This document shows, piece after piece, positions 1 to 6,968 of a stretch of DNA of 12,493 nucleotides (its first letter is position 1; every line of letters begins with the position of its first letter). The stretch is taken from assembly GCA_964406105.1 (NCBI GenBank), contig CAYOQK010000037.1, forward strand, positions 1-12,493, written 5' to 3'. The notes beneath the pieces were generated by a model. The model had not been told where the DNA came from. It searched no databases and saw nothing but the letters and a program-made list of their open reading frames with translations. The stretch is from WGAB01 sp964406105. GTDB taxonomy: Bacteria; Hydrothermota; Hydrothermia; WGAB01. A program made the position numbers and the translations under genes.

Positions 1-1
1 G

Positions 2-28
2 GCCGTGGCCAAAGCTTTTGAATCCTGA
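2..28 (+). CDS. Possible 3' tail of an upstream gene (partial)
   Basis: Before the GTPase gene, the frame starting at base 2 reads AVAKAFES and stops at TGA (26-28), a plausible C-terminal tail. A second frame stops at TGA 39-41 and would overlap the GTPase ATG as ATGA, a junction used elsewhere in this window. Either would make the GTPase an internal operon gene, which fits its lack of a strong ribosome binding site. The tail is too short to identify. In MglA-like systems the neighbour is often a roadblock/LC7 protein, but nothing visible here tests that. Confidence 0.22.
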   Translation, partial: AVAKAFES

Positions 29-37
29 AAGTAGTCC

Positions 38-547
38 ATGAAACGGGTGTACAAAATCGGTGTTATCGGTCCCTTCGCCAGCGGAAAAACCTGGTTTATT
101 AAATCGGTGTCCGGTGGGAAAAACGCATATTTCACCGAGAAACCCGTGTCCGAAAGCCATAGACGACAGGTGAAAGAGACCACAACCGTAGCTATTGACT
201 TTTCCCATATGGACTGGTTTGACGGGAACAAAGTACACCTGTACGGAACCCCGGGACAGGAACACCTTTCGGGCATCCTGAGCATGGTGGACCCAGTGGT
301 AGAGGGTTACATCCTGGTGCTTTCTTCGGAACACCTCCACGAGGTGGATCCCCATATTCGTGAGTGGGTACATTCCACTCCAAAGCCCGTGGTGATCGCA
401 TTGCGTACCCACGACCACGCACCACCCTCCACGCAGATCGCCTGGCTCAAGAAGAACGTACCCGTGTTGCCATGGAATCCTGAAGACCGACAATCCGGCG
501 TGGAGATCCTTAGGGTCCTGGTGGACCAATTGCCAGAAACTCGGTAG
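38..547 (+). CDS. Small Ras/MglA-like GTPase (COG2229-type)
   Basis: A 169-aa single-domain P-loop GTPase, the usual length for bacterial MglA/COG2229-like proteins. It has a Walker A GPFASGKT (residues 11-18), a switch I region with TTT (48-50) and a switch II LYGTPGQE (69-75) that keeps the Gln (Q74) important for hydrolysis in Ras-like proteins. The G4 guanine-specificity motif NKxD is degenerate: the equivalent stretch is LRTHD (122-126), so only the Asp matches. There is no signal peptide, so it should be cytoplasmic. Such GTPases usually act as polarity or motility switches or as regulators of envelope machines. It heads a closely spaced run with two exported PEGA proteins and a TPR/PATAN membrane protein, which suggests it is that module's cytoplasmic switch (inference). 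No good Shine-Dalgarno precedes the ATG, so coupling to an upstream gene is likely. Confidence 0.85.
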   Translation: MKRVYKIGVIGPFASGKTWFIKSVSGGKNAYFTEKPVSESHRRQVKETTTVAIDFSHMDWFDGNKVHLYGTPGQEHLSGILSMVDPVVEGYILVLSSEHLHEVDPHIREWVHSTPKPVVIALRTHDHAPPSTQIAWLKKNVPVLPWNPEDRQSGVEILRVLVDQLPETR

Positions 548-565
548 CGGAGTCCTTTAAAAATC

Positions 566-570
566 GGAGG
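566..570 (+). promoter_or_regulatory. Ribosome binding site of first PEGA gene
   Basis: GGAGG lies 8 bases before the ATG at 579. It fixes that start and so confirms that the protein begins with a very short hydrophobic leader lacking basic residues. Confidence 0.75.
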
Positions 571-578
571 AAACACCT

Positions 579-1415
579 ATGTCCTGGCCTTTGGTGCTGG
601 TAAGTGTGTTATTAGCCCAGGAGTCCACCATTCCCACTCTGGTCCTCAAGCCCATCAAGGTGGGGGTTGTGGAGTTTCAGGATCTGGGTTCTCAAGGAAT
701 CGTACTCCCGGAGGCTCAGTTTACCCGACTGCTGTTTGAAAAGGTGGACACTGTACGGTTTCGGATCACCTACGCACCCAATCCTGAAGATCTCCCCCAA
801 GACATCCGGCTCCGGATTCAGGGCTCGTACCGCTTAGCGGGGGGACGAATCACTTGTACCTGTACCCTCACCGACATCATCTCCCATGAGGAAAAACGAA
901 TCAATCTACAGGATGTCACCTTTGCAGAGGCCCAGCAGACCTTGCTGGACTCGTTGAATGCCTTTAGTTTGGGGGTAGTGATCACTTCGGATCCCCCAGG
1001 CGGAAAGGTAACGGTGGAAGGCCTTCCTGCTGGAACCACCCCCATTGAAATCCAGAATCTGCCCCCTGGAACTTACACGATTGTCGTTGAGCAACAAAAT
1101 GCGATAAAGGAAACCACCATCACCCTCCAGAGATTTCAACTTCTCAGTTTAAAACTGCGTCCTAAGGAAACAGCCGTTTCCTCTCCGGCTCCTAACGAAC
1201 AAAACCTCCCGCCTGCAAAACTCTACACCAACAAGTCCATGGTCTGTGAGGTGTGGATTGATGGCAAAAAGGTGGGGTATACCAACGAGGGCCCCTTTGA
1301 GATCTCGCCTGGGAAACACACCATCCGGTGTGTACATCCCTTTTACGGCACAAAGGAGTGGGTCATTGACGCCAAACCCAACGAGGAGATCCATCTAAAG
1401 TACTTTGAGGAGTAG
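579..1415 (+). CDS. Exported PEGA-domain protein, paralog 1
   Basis: A 278-aa protein starting with a very short hydrophobic leader (MSWPLVLVSVLLAQ) with no Lys or Arg, probably cleaved near residue 14. Residues about 26-125 form a domain beginning VKVGVVEF, like the opening strand of TolB-N/CsgG-type domains; that resemblance is weak. Residues about 131-195 are a PEGA domain with the hallmark SDPPGGKVTVEG, the GTTP turn and LPPGTYTI. Residues about 210-275 form a second PEGA-like beta unit (WIDGKKVG, then ISPGKHTI). PEGA domains are small extracytoplasmic beta modules, usually attached to envelope proteins as binding or spacer units. No enzyme motif is visible. The next gene encodes a divergent copy with the same layout. 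It lies 31 bases after the GTPase gene and is probably co-transcribed. A periplasmic or cell-surface partner of the TPR protein is plausible but not shown. Confidence 0.8.
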   Translation: MSWPLVLVSVLLAQESTIPTLVLKPIKVGVVEFQDLGSQGIVLPEAQFTRLLFEKVDTVRFRITYAPNPEDLPQDIRLRIQGSYRLAGGRITCTCTLTDIISHEEKRINLQDVTFAEAQQTLLDSLNAFSLGVVITSDPPGGKVTVEGLPAGTTPIEIQNLPPGTYTIVVEQQNAIKETTITLQRFQLLSLKLRPKETAVSSPAPNEQNLPPAKLYTNKSMVCEVWIDGKKVGYTNEGPFEISPGKHTIRCVHPFYGTKEWVIDAKPNEEIHLKYFEE

Positions 1416-1438
1416 TACAAGGGGAAAGGGAACCGGAG

Positions 1439-2260
1439 ATGACCTGGAAACGTTGGAGTGTTATGGTTGTGTTTCTTCTTAGCGTGGGCCATGCGGAGGC
1501 TGCTGCAGATCCTCCTTTGGTCAAAGGTCCTCCCGTAAAGGTGGCTGTACTGCAGTTCACCATTGAAGGGACCCCGGGGTTTTTAATCACTCCCGAAATC
1601 CTCACGGCAACGCTTATGGAACGAGTCGGTTCTCCCTTTGAAGTGATCCATTTTGGGCAGGGAGAGCATCCCCATTTCCCACACCCCCTACTGCTTAGGG
1701 GTGTTTGTGCACTTCACAAGGACCATACATTGGACATACGGCTTTTCCTCTTATCCCAGTTTGGTGACAGTTTGAGTCACGTCCTGCAACGGGTCTCTAT
1801 TGACCAGGCCCAGCAGGATATTGTGTCCTTCTTACTCCGCTCGGTGGACACCTTAACGGTCACCACAGTTCCCCCGGGTGCCCTCGTGAGTTTGGACGGT
1901 GCAACGGTGGGAGCCGCCCCCTTCCGCTACTTTCCTGTAGTCATGGGCACCCACGTGATCCAGGCCAATTTCGGAGGCCCAAAGGGCTTAGTGGTGGACA
2001 CTCTCCGGTTCCCCAAAACCCGAAGGGTTACCCTGACCAGTCCGTTGCTCACGCAAAAGCCCACCACTGCCAAGATCCTTTTTCAGGGGGTAGAGCCCGC
2101 AGACATCTGGCTAAACGGGAAAAAACTGGGTTCCTCTGACCAGGGCTGGATTGAGGTGCCTCCCGGTGAACACACCTTTGAGATCGTGAGCCCTGCTTTC
2201 GGTACCCGACAAATCACCCTGAGGGTCGAAGCTGGCCGTAGGTACCGGGTAAAATATTAG
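1439..2260 (+). CDS. Exported PEGA-domain protein, paralog 2
   Basis: A 273-aa protein with a conventional signal peptide: basic MTWKR, a hydrophobic core, and an AEA-like cleavage site near residue 21. The N-terminal domain opens with VKVAVLQF, aligning with VKVGVVEF of the preceding protein. A PEGA domain at about 139-205 has VPPGALVSLDG, the GAAP turn and GTHVIQANF. A C-terminal PEGA-like repeat at about 212-273 has WLNGKKLG and VPPGEHTFEI. The matching domain order and C-terminal motifs point to an old tandem duplication of the upstream gene, since overall sequence identity is low. The gap to paralog 1 is 23 bases, with a purine-rich stretch but no classic ribosome binding site. The protein ends in RYRVKY. 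No catalytic motif is seen. It is probably a periplasmic structural or binding protein, and its function is unknown. Confidence 0.8.
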   Translation: MTWKRWSVMVVFLLSVGHAEAAADPPLVKGPPVKVAVLQFTIEGTPGFLITPEILTATLMERVGSPFEVIHFGQGEHPHFPHPLLLRGVCALHKDHTLDIRLFLLSQFGDSLSHVLQRVSIDQAQQDIVSFLLRSVDTLTVTTVPPGALVSLDGATVGAAPFRYFPVVMGTHVIQANFGGPKGLVVDTLRFPKTRRVTLTSPLLTQKPTTAKILFQGVEPADIWLNGKKLGSSDQGWIEVPPGEHTFEIVSPAFGTRQITLRVEAGRRYRVKY

Positions 2261-2266
2261 CAGCGT

Positions 2267-2274
2267 GGAGGTGA
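2267..2274 (+). promoter_or_regulatory. Ribosome binding site of TPR/PATAN gene
   Basis: GGAGGTGA precedes tandem ATG codons at 2279 and 2282. The gap is 4 bases to the first and 7 to the second, so translation may start at the second ATG. The protein would change by one residue. Confidence 0.7.
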
Positions 2275-2278
2275 AGGA

Positions 2279-4102
2279 ATGATGAACACTTGGACATTGG
2301 TGTTTTTCTTACTCGGGCAGACAACTTTAGACCAGGCGAATAAGGTCTTGCTGGAAGGAAATTATCAACAAGCCTACTCTTTGTACCAAGAGGTTCTAAA
2401 ACAAAACCCAAATCAATACGAGGCCTTGGCAAACGCTGCCTTCACTGCTTCAAAACTGGGGAAATCAGCAGAGGCCTTTGACCTGTATTGGCGGGCATGG
2501 CAGATCAAAAGGGATTTTCAACGCGTAGGAAAACCTCTCGTAGACTTAGGACTCCAGCTTGGAACGAAATATACCCTGGAAAAAAATTGGAAAGAGGCGG
2601 AACGAGTCTTCCGCATTGTCACCAATGTAGCACCAGATAATGCTGTTGCTTGGTTTAATCTAGGTTACGCTTTAGAACAGCAAGGCAAATTGGAAGAAGC
2701 CCTTGCGGCTTATCGGAAAGCACGGGATCTCAATCCTTCCAACACCGTAACGGCCGCTCTCAACCGAGTACAGGGAGAACTGGACCGCCAACGTTCTGCT
2801 CGCCTCAATACCTTCCGCCGCCGGGCTGAACGGGCTCTGAGCCGCGGAGATACTACCCTGGCCCTGGCCTTAATGGACTCGGTACTCCGGATAGACCCGC
2901 GGAACACTTGGGCCCGCAATACCCGAGCCCAGATCCTGGAACAACAAAACACCCAGGCTCAAATTGACTCTTTGCGTCAAGTGCTGGCCAGTCTTCTGGC
3001 CACCGATTCCCTCAAAGCCCTTCCTGTGGTGGAGGCACTCCTGAGCCTGGTTCCCCAAGACAGCCAACTAAGACTCCTTCAGCATCAGCTTCAAAGTCTT
3101 CGCCAACGGACGATCCAAGAAATCGCGCAAGTTCCACCTCCGGAAGATCGGGGATTTCCCACGGGCATTGTGGTTGGTGTGGCCGTGGTCCTCCTTTTGG
3201 CTGTAGGTGCTGTCCTTCTGCTACGAGGCAAAAAGGGAGAAGAGGTTCCAACAGCAGTTCCTAGCACGGGCGCCACCTCCGCCGAGCCTGAGCCCCAACC
3301 CCCTCCCCCTGTAACACCACCGGTAGAAACCGTTTCTAAGAGAGAACAAAGAATCCGAGTCATTGAAGGGCTCTCCTCTACCGAAGAGTCCTCAGAAGAG
3401 CCTGTCCCTCGGGACGTGATCATTCATGGTAAAGAGGACCAACCCCGCGAAGAAGTGGGAGTATCTCCTGCGGAACCTGAGGAAAAGCCCAAACCCTCCG
3501 AAGAACTCCAGGAGAAACCCCTCAGGATCACCGAAGAGAAACCCGCTCCTCAGTCTCCGAAGGAGCCCAAAGAGGAGGCTGTTGCCGCCGCTGCCCATGA
3601 GCCCGCCGCTCCAGCTGCAGGAGAGACACCCCCTAAACCAAAGCCCGTAGCCGAGGCCGAAGAAAAACCTGTTGGCAAGCAAAAGGCAACAAAGCCGATC
3701 CAGAAAGAGGAAAAGCCCAAGGAAACACCCAAGCCCGAATCCACCCCAGCCCGTCCCATACGAGCCCAGGGCTTTGGTGGGGTGAACGCCATCAAAGAGC
3801 GGGCAAAGAAGAAACGGCGACTCTTGCTCCTGCAGATGCTCCGAGACGCCTTGGCTGAGGGCAAAGAGGGCGTATTCGGAAGCAAAGAAATGGAGGCTTA
3901 CATCTACATGAAGGAAGGTAAAATCCTTCAGGCTGAATACAAAGGGAAGTCCGGCGAGGAGGCCCTCCAAGCTATCCTGGAGAACCCCAAGCCGGATCGC
4001 TTCAGCTTCCGAGAAAAGGACACCTTCTTCGTAGAAGGAGATTTGAACCTGACGGTGGACGACCTGGACCGTCAAATTGAAGAACTGAGGAAAGAGGTGT
4101 AG
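2279..4102 (+). CDS. TPR / membrane helix / PATAN (DUF4388-like) envelope-spanning protein
   Basis: A 607-aa protein. Residues 1-14 are a short hydrophobic leader. Residues about 15-270 hold TPR-like helix pairs, for example LLEGNYQQAYSLYQEVLKQNP, NLGYALEQQGKLEEALAAY and RALSRGDTTLALALMDSVL. A single membrane helix at about 293-314 (IVVGVAVVLLLAVGAVLLL) is followed by RGKKGE, so the positive-inside rule puts the TPRs outside and the C-terminus in the cytoplasm. Residues about 320-495 are a low-complexity Pro/Glu/Lys-rich linker. Residues about 500-607 resemble PATAN/DUF4388: a helix LLLLQMLRDAL, then AYIYMKEGKILQAEYKGKSGEEALQ cut here to its core YMKEGKILQAEY, and DRFSFREKD. PATAN domains occur in bacterial signalling proteins alongside small GTPases. 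The architecture suggests an adaptor linking the cytoplasmic GTPase to the periplasmic PEGA proteins (inference). The gene lies 18 bases after PEGA paralog 2. Confidence 0.82.
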   Translation: MMNTWTLVFFLLGQTTLDQANKVLLEGNYQQAYSLYQEVLKQNPNQYEALANAAFTASKLGKSAEAFDLYWRAWQIKRDFQRVGKPLVDLGLQLGTKYTLEKNWKEAERVFRIVTNVAPDNAVAWFNLGYALEQQGKLEEALAAYRKARDLNPSNTVTAALNRVQGELDRQRSARLNTFRRRAERALSRGDTTLALALMDSVLRIDPRNTWARNTRAQILEQQNTQAQIDSLRQVLASLLATDSLKALPVVEALLSLVPQDSQLRLLQHQLQSLRQRTIQEIAQVPPPEDRGFPTGIVVGVAVVLLLAVGAVLLLRGKKGEEVPTAVPSTGATSAEPEPQPPPPVTPPVETVSKREQRIRVIEGLSSTEESSEEPVPRDVIIHGKEDQPREEVGVSPAEPEEKPKPSEELQEKPLRITEEKPAPQSPKEPKEEAVAAAAHEPAAPAAGETPPKPKPVAEAEEKPVGKQKATKPIQKEEKPKETPKPESTPARPIRAQGFGGVNAIKERAKKKRRLLLLQMLRDALAEGKEGVFGSKEMEAYIYMKEGKILQAEYKGKSGEEALQAILENPKPDRFSFREKDTFFVEGDLNLTVDDLDRQIEELRKEV

Positions 4103-5076
4103 TGAACGCCTGGATGCGGCGTCTCGGGCCCCTGCTAATCGCATGGACAGCGGGGGCCCTTTTGATTCACCCCACGTACCCGTTCCTCTTCGGCCGATTT
4201 CAGGCCCTCCGAATCCAGGTGAACCGGTGGCTTCACCGCCCCATCGCCTACGCTTACTGGGATGCCGAACAGCAGGTTCCTTTGGTGCATTACGGCCGCG
4301 TGTACGGAGAAGACTACGGCGTGCGATTCAACCCCCTGATCGCCTGCCAATGGGCATTGGAACGCGTGTTGCCCAAGGACACCCTGGCCTTCGTACGCTT
4401 GGTGCGACGCTTCATCTCACGAATTCCTCCAGATCTCTACTGGCGGTACGACTTTGGCCTGCCCGATTACGGTTTTCCCCCAGGATGGACCTCTGCCTTC
4501 ACCCAGGCCCTCCTGGCCGAAGTGCTGATCCGCGCCAGTGTGTACACCGGCGATCGTACCCTGCACAAGAAGGGGTACAAGGCTCTGGAACCCCTGTATC
4601 AGTCGGTGCAAGACGGAGGAGTAAGCCTTCCCTTGCCCGACACCGGTTTATGGTTTCTGGAGTACGCTTATCCTCCTGGCCCCTACCCCAGGGTACTCAA
4701 CGGCCACATCTGGGTGCTCCTTTCGCTGCACACCCTCTATAGCCTCACCGGAGACTCGGCCCTTCTGCGATTGTTTCACCAGGGAGAACAAGCCTTACGG
4801 CAATGCCTACCCCACTACGACCTTCAGGGATGGAGCCTCTACGATCGGTTAGGACATCGGGCCTCTGAAACCTACCAACTGATGCATTTCCAACTCTTGG
4901 CGCGGATGGCAGAACTCACCCATCATCCAGAGTACGCACAATGGAAGCGGCGCTGGGCATTGGGGATGCACCATCCGGCCCGAGCCCGCATTGCGTGGGG
5001 ACTTTTCGCATTGGAGTCCCTGTTGCTTTGGGGGATGTTAGAGCTAACGCTCAGGGGAGTTCGCCGGTTTCTATAA
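4102..5076 (+). CDS. Membrane-anchored glucuronyl C5-epimerase-like protein (GLCE C-terminal domain)
   Basis: A 324-aa protein whose central part (about 130-285) resembles the C-terminal catalytic (alpha/alpha-barrel) domain of heparosan/D-glucuronyl C5-epimerases. Visible marks are GWTSAFTQALLAEVLIRAS, WFLEYAYP (184-191), RVLNGHIWVLLSLHTLY, LPHYDLQGWSLYD (236-248) and TYQLMHFQLL (257-266). Tyr188/190, Tyr247 and Tyr258 fall where the animal enzyme has important tyrosines; I aligned these from memory. That enzyme flips glucuronate to iduronate in a polymer. The bacterial substrate here is unknown. There are hydrophobic segments at both ends (about 8-30 and 298-318), so it is probably membrane-anchored. 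The GTG start overlaps the previous TAG by one base, with AGAGG just upstream, so translation is coupled. An ATG at 4114 is a weaker alternative start. It could instead be a related alpha/alpha-barrel enzyme acting on another uronic acid. Confidence 0.72.
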   Translation: MNAWMRRLGPLLIAWTAGALLIHPTYPFLFGRFQALRIQVNRWLHRPIAYAYWDAEQQVPLVHYGRVYGEDYGVRFNPLIACQWALERVLPKDTLAFVRLVRRFISRIPPDLYWRYDFGLPDYGFPPGWTSAFTQALLAEVLIRASVYTGDRTLHKKGYKALEPLYQSVQDGGVSLPLPDTGLWFLEYAYPPGPYPRVLNGHIWVLLSLHTLYSLTGDSALLRLFHQGEQALRQCLPHYDLQGWSLYDRLGHRASETYQLMHFQLLARMAELTHHPEYAQWKRRWALGMHHPARARIAWGLFALESLLLWGMLELTLRGVRRFL

Positions 5077-5827
5077 ACCGCCGAAAGGCCTTGTACAGCC
5101 GATCTTTAACGATCTTTCGGCGAGCCCGATACGGCAGATCTCCGAAGCGGGCGGTTTCTGCTGGGATCTCCCGTTCCACCCGGAGAATCCGGTAGCCGTT
5201 GCGGGTACGCTCGGGTAGCGTCCACTGGCCCACGGGCAGAGCAAAGAGTTGGCGGGTCCAGGAATGGTGGGGATCGTACACCACAGGGCGCCTTCCGGGC
5301 AGTCGCACCGAGAGCAGCCCCGAAAACCGACGTGCCACCTCTTGGGGATCTGATCCCGTTTTCAATTGGAGCCATGCAGCCCAGGCCACAGCCCAGGCCG
5401 TCATTCGTTCGGCGAGGGAAGCCTCAGGATACGCTGGAACGAACACCAGGGTGTAGAAGCGTTCTCGGGGCTTTACCACCTCCTCGGAATCCGCGGGCAG
5501 AACCCGTGGCCAGAGCCGATCCAAAAGGTGGAACACCTTAAGATCCAGGATCGCCTCTTCCCTGAGCCCTTGAGCATCCAAGCCCAGGGCCTGCACGAAG
5601 GTATCGCGGACCCCCGGTGTGGGAAACTGTCGGTCCAGGAGCCGAAGATAGTGTTCCACTTCGGCATCCTCTACCGGTTCCTCTTCCAGGAGGATCCGCA
5701 GTTTTTGTTCCTCCCATTGCCGTTGTTGTGCCAAGGTTTTTGCCTCCCGTGCAGAAAACCTGTGGTCCACTTGCAGCCGTTGCTGCCAGGGGACCGCCAG
5801 CAACGCCATCCACAGCCAAGGGATCAC
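5051..5827 (-). CDS. SurA/parvulin-like periplasmic foldase, degenerate PPIase
   Basis: A 258-aa protein starting at GTG in a GTGA overlap with the upstream stop. GGGAG lies 7 bases before the start, which supports it. Residues 1-13 (MIPWLWMALLAVP) form a very short leader without basic residues. Residues about 52-118 look like a SurA N-terminal helical domain: an acidic stretch, LGLDAQGLREEAILDLKVF, and LPADSEEV. Residues about 120-220 follow a parvulin plan: RFYTLVFV as the first strand, EVARRFSG where AxxxS is usual, then LPVGQWTLPERTRNGYRILRV cut to its diagnostic end GYRILRVERE. The glycine-rich active-site loop and usual catalytic His/Cys/Asp positions are not evident, so it is more likely a chaperone than an active isomerase. 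It overlaps the epimerase-like gene tail to tail by 26 bases and is the last gene of the minus-strand operon. Confidence 0.65.
   Translation of the reverse strand: MIPWLWMALLAVPWQQRLQVDHRFSAREAKTLAQQRQWEEQKLRILLEEEPVEDAEVEHYLRLLDRQFPTPGVRDTFVQALGLDAQGLREEAILDLKVFHLLDRLWPRVLPADSEEVVKPRERFYTLVFVPAYPEASLAERMTAWAVAWAAWLQLKTGSDPQEVARRFSGLLSVRLPGRRPVVYDPHHSWTRQLFALPVGQWTLPERTRNGYRILRVEREIPAETARFGDLPYRARRKIVKDRLYKAFRRFIETGELP
5062..5083. terminator. Hairpin at the convergent gene junction
   Basis: CGGTTT (5065-5070), loop CTAT, AAACCG (5075-5080) form a perfect 6-bp stem. Two outer pairs follow after a C/C mismatch. The hairpin sits across the TAA of the epimerase-like gene and inside the last codons of the opposing gene. 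Neither side has a T-run, so it is not a classic intrinsic terminator. Its position where two operons collide suggests a role in ending or stabilising transcripts from both strands. Confidence 0.35.
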
Positions 5828-6963
5828 CGCAGCACTCCCATTCGCTGGAGCCGTCGCACCAGTCCCTTGTTCTTCGCCAAATGGGAAAAGTCAAAGAAGA
5901 TCACGGTGCGAAGGGGCGTCCGTTCCACCTGTTGGAGTTCCTTGGGCACGTAGTGTTCTGCGCCCTTCATCCACACACCCAATCCCACATACAGGGGCAT
6001 GTCTTTGAGGAGCTCAGTGTAGTACCCCAGGTACCGTTGGTATCGGGTAGGATAGCGGGTATAAGCCATCGGCACGGGCAGATCCAAGGAGCCCTGGCGT
6101 GCCCATTCCACCCAGCCTTGGCCCAAACGATACCAGGCACTTCCCGGATTCGGGAACACAGCCCCGCTGAGTTTCACACCATGGGGCCGGATCCTCTCTT
6201 GGATCAAGGACACCAGTTGTCCAATGGCTTGGGAACGGCGTTCATTCCACCGGCTATAGTGGTATCGGTACCAGCGTTCAATCCAGTCAAAGGTGCGGGC
6301 CGTGGTCCAGCGCGGGGCGGTGAACCGAGCGGTTTCGTCAATGAGCAGGGGGTCCACACCTGTTTCCTGCAGATGAGCCTCACGGTCTTGAGTGAACCCG
6401 AAACCAGCACCGGGATACCGAACGAAGTCCAGGTGCACATAGGCCACCGGGTACCGAGAGGCCACCTCCTCGTACACCGAGGCAACGAAGTCCCGCACCT
6501 CGGGCCGGGTGGGATCCAGGAACATGCCGTCAATGCCCTGTTCCCGGAAGTCCTCTCCCCGGTACTCGTGAAGCGATCGCCCTTCGTCATCCCGGATGAA
6601 CCAATCCGGGTGTTGGTAGTACACGTGCTGGCTGTCCTCAGGGGGAGAATCCAGGGACCAATACAGGAGGGTGTTGATCCAAGCGTGCACCTCCACTTGA
6701 TCTCCCAAGGAATCCAGGATCATCTGCAGGGGGTCAAAGTCGGGGTATTCTCGGTGATAGGGGCTTCGGGGAAGGATGCGGGACGGGTAATAGGCGTAGC
6801 CGCCCACCACCACTTGCGGGATCACCACTTGGATCCCGTGTTGTTGCACAAAGCGAATCATCTCCAGGGTCCGTTCAGGTGTCCGCAGATCCCGGGAGGT
6901 GATCCATACACCGGTTCGTAGGGAAGCACTCATCGCCGTCAAGGCGAGCCAGAACCCCAGCAT
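5824..6963 (-). CDS. GHL10/DUF187-family exported glycoside hydrolase-like protein
   Basis: A 379-aa protein. A short leader (MLGFWLALTAMSA, no basic residues) precedes a TIM-barrel-like domain of the GHL10 (DUF187) type. Marks in order are RTGVWITSRDL (16-26), a strand HGIQVVIPQVVVGGYAYYP (42-60), VEVHAWINTLLYW (90-102), DPTRPEVRDFVASVYEEV (150-167), YVHLDFVRYPG (175-185, with D179 in the DxxRYP motif typical of the family) and the late strand VPMAYTRYP (297-305). A characterised relative, E. coli DigH (YddW), cleaves denuded peptidoglycan glycan strands, so a periplasmic cell-wall or polysaccharide role is reasonable. The substrate is inference. The gene starts 5 bases after the ATPase-F-like gene with GAGG about 9 bases upstream, and its TGA overlaps the next gene's GTG. 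It appears full length. Confidence 0.8.
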   Translation of the reverse strand: MLGFWLALTAMSASLRTGVWITSRDLRTPERTLEMIRFVQQHGIQVVIPQVVVGGYAYYPSRILPRSPYHREYPDFDPLQMILDSLGDQVEVHAWINTLLYWSLDSPPEDSQHVYYQHPDWFIRDDEGRSLHEYRGEDFREQGIDGMFLDPTRPEVRDFVASVYEEVASRYPVAYVHLDFVRYPGAGFGFTQDREAHLQETGVDPLLIDETARFTAPRWTTARTFDWIERWYRYHYSRWNERRSQAIGQLVSLIQERIRPHGVKLSGAVFPNPGSAWYRLGQGWVEWARQGSLDLPVPMAYTRYPTRYQRYLGYYTELLKDMPLYVGLGVWMKGAEHYVPKELQQVERTPLRTVIFFDFSHLAKNKGLVRRLQRMGVLR

Positions 6964-6968
6964 GGGGG

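Noticed and set aside
3392..4144. Long minus-strand ORF (250 aa) opposite the TPR/PATAN gene
   Set aside because: It is antisense to a Lys/Glu/Pro-rich linker, whose codons give Phe/Leu/Gly-rich nonsense on the other strand. No start signal or family features.
5617..6921. Plus-strand ORF of 434 aa
   Set aside because: It lies antisense to the GHL10 and SurA-like genes, which have clear family motifs. The translation shows no coherent domain.
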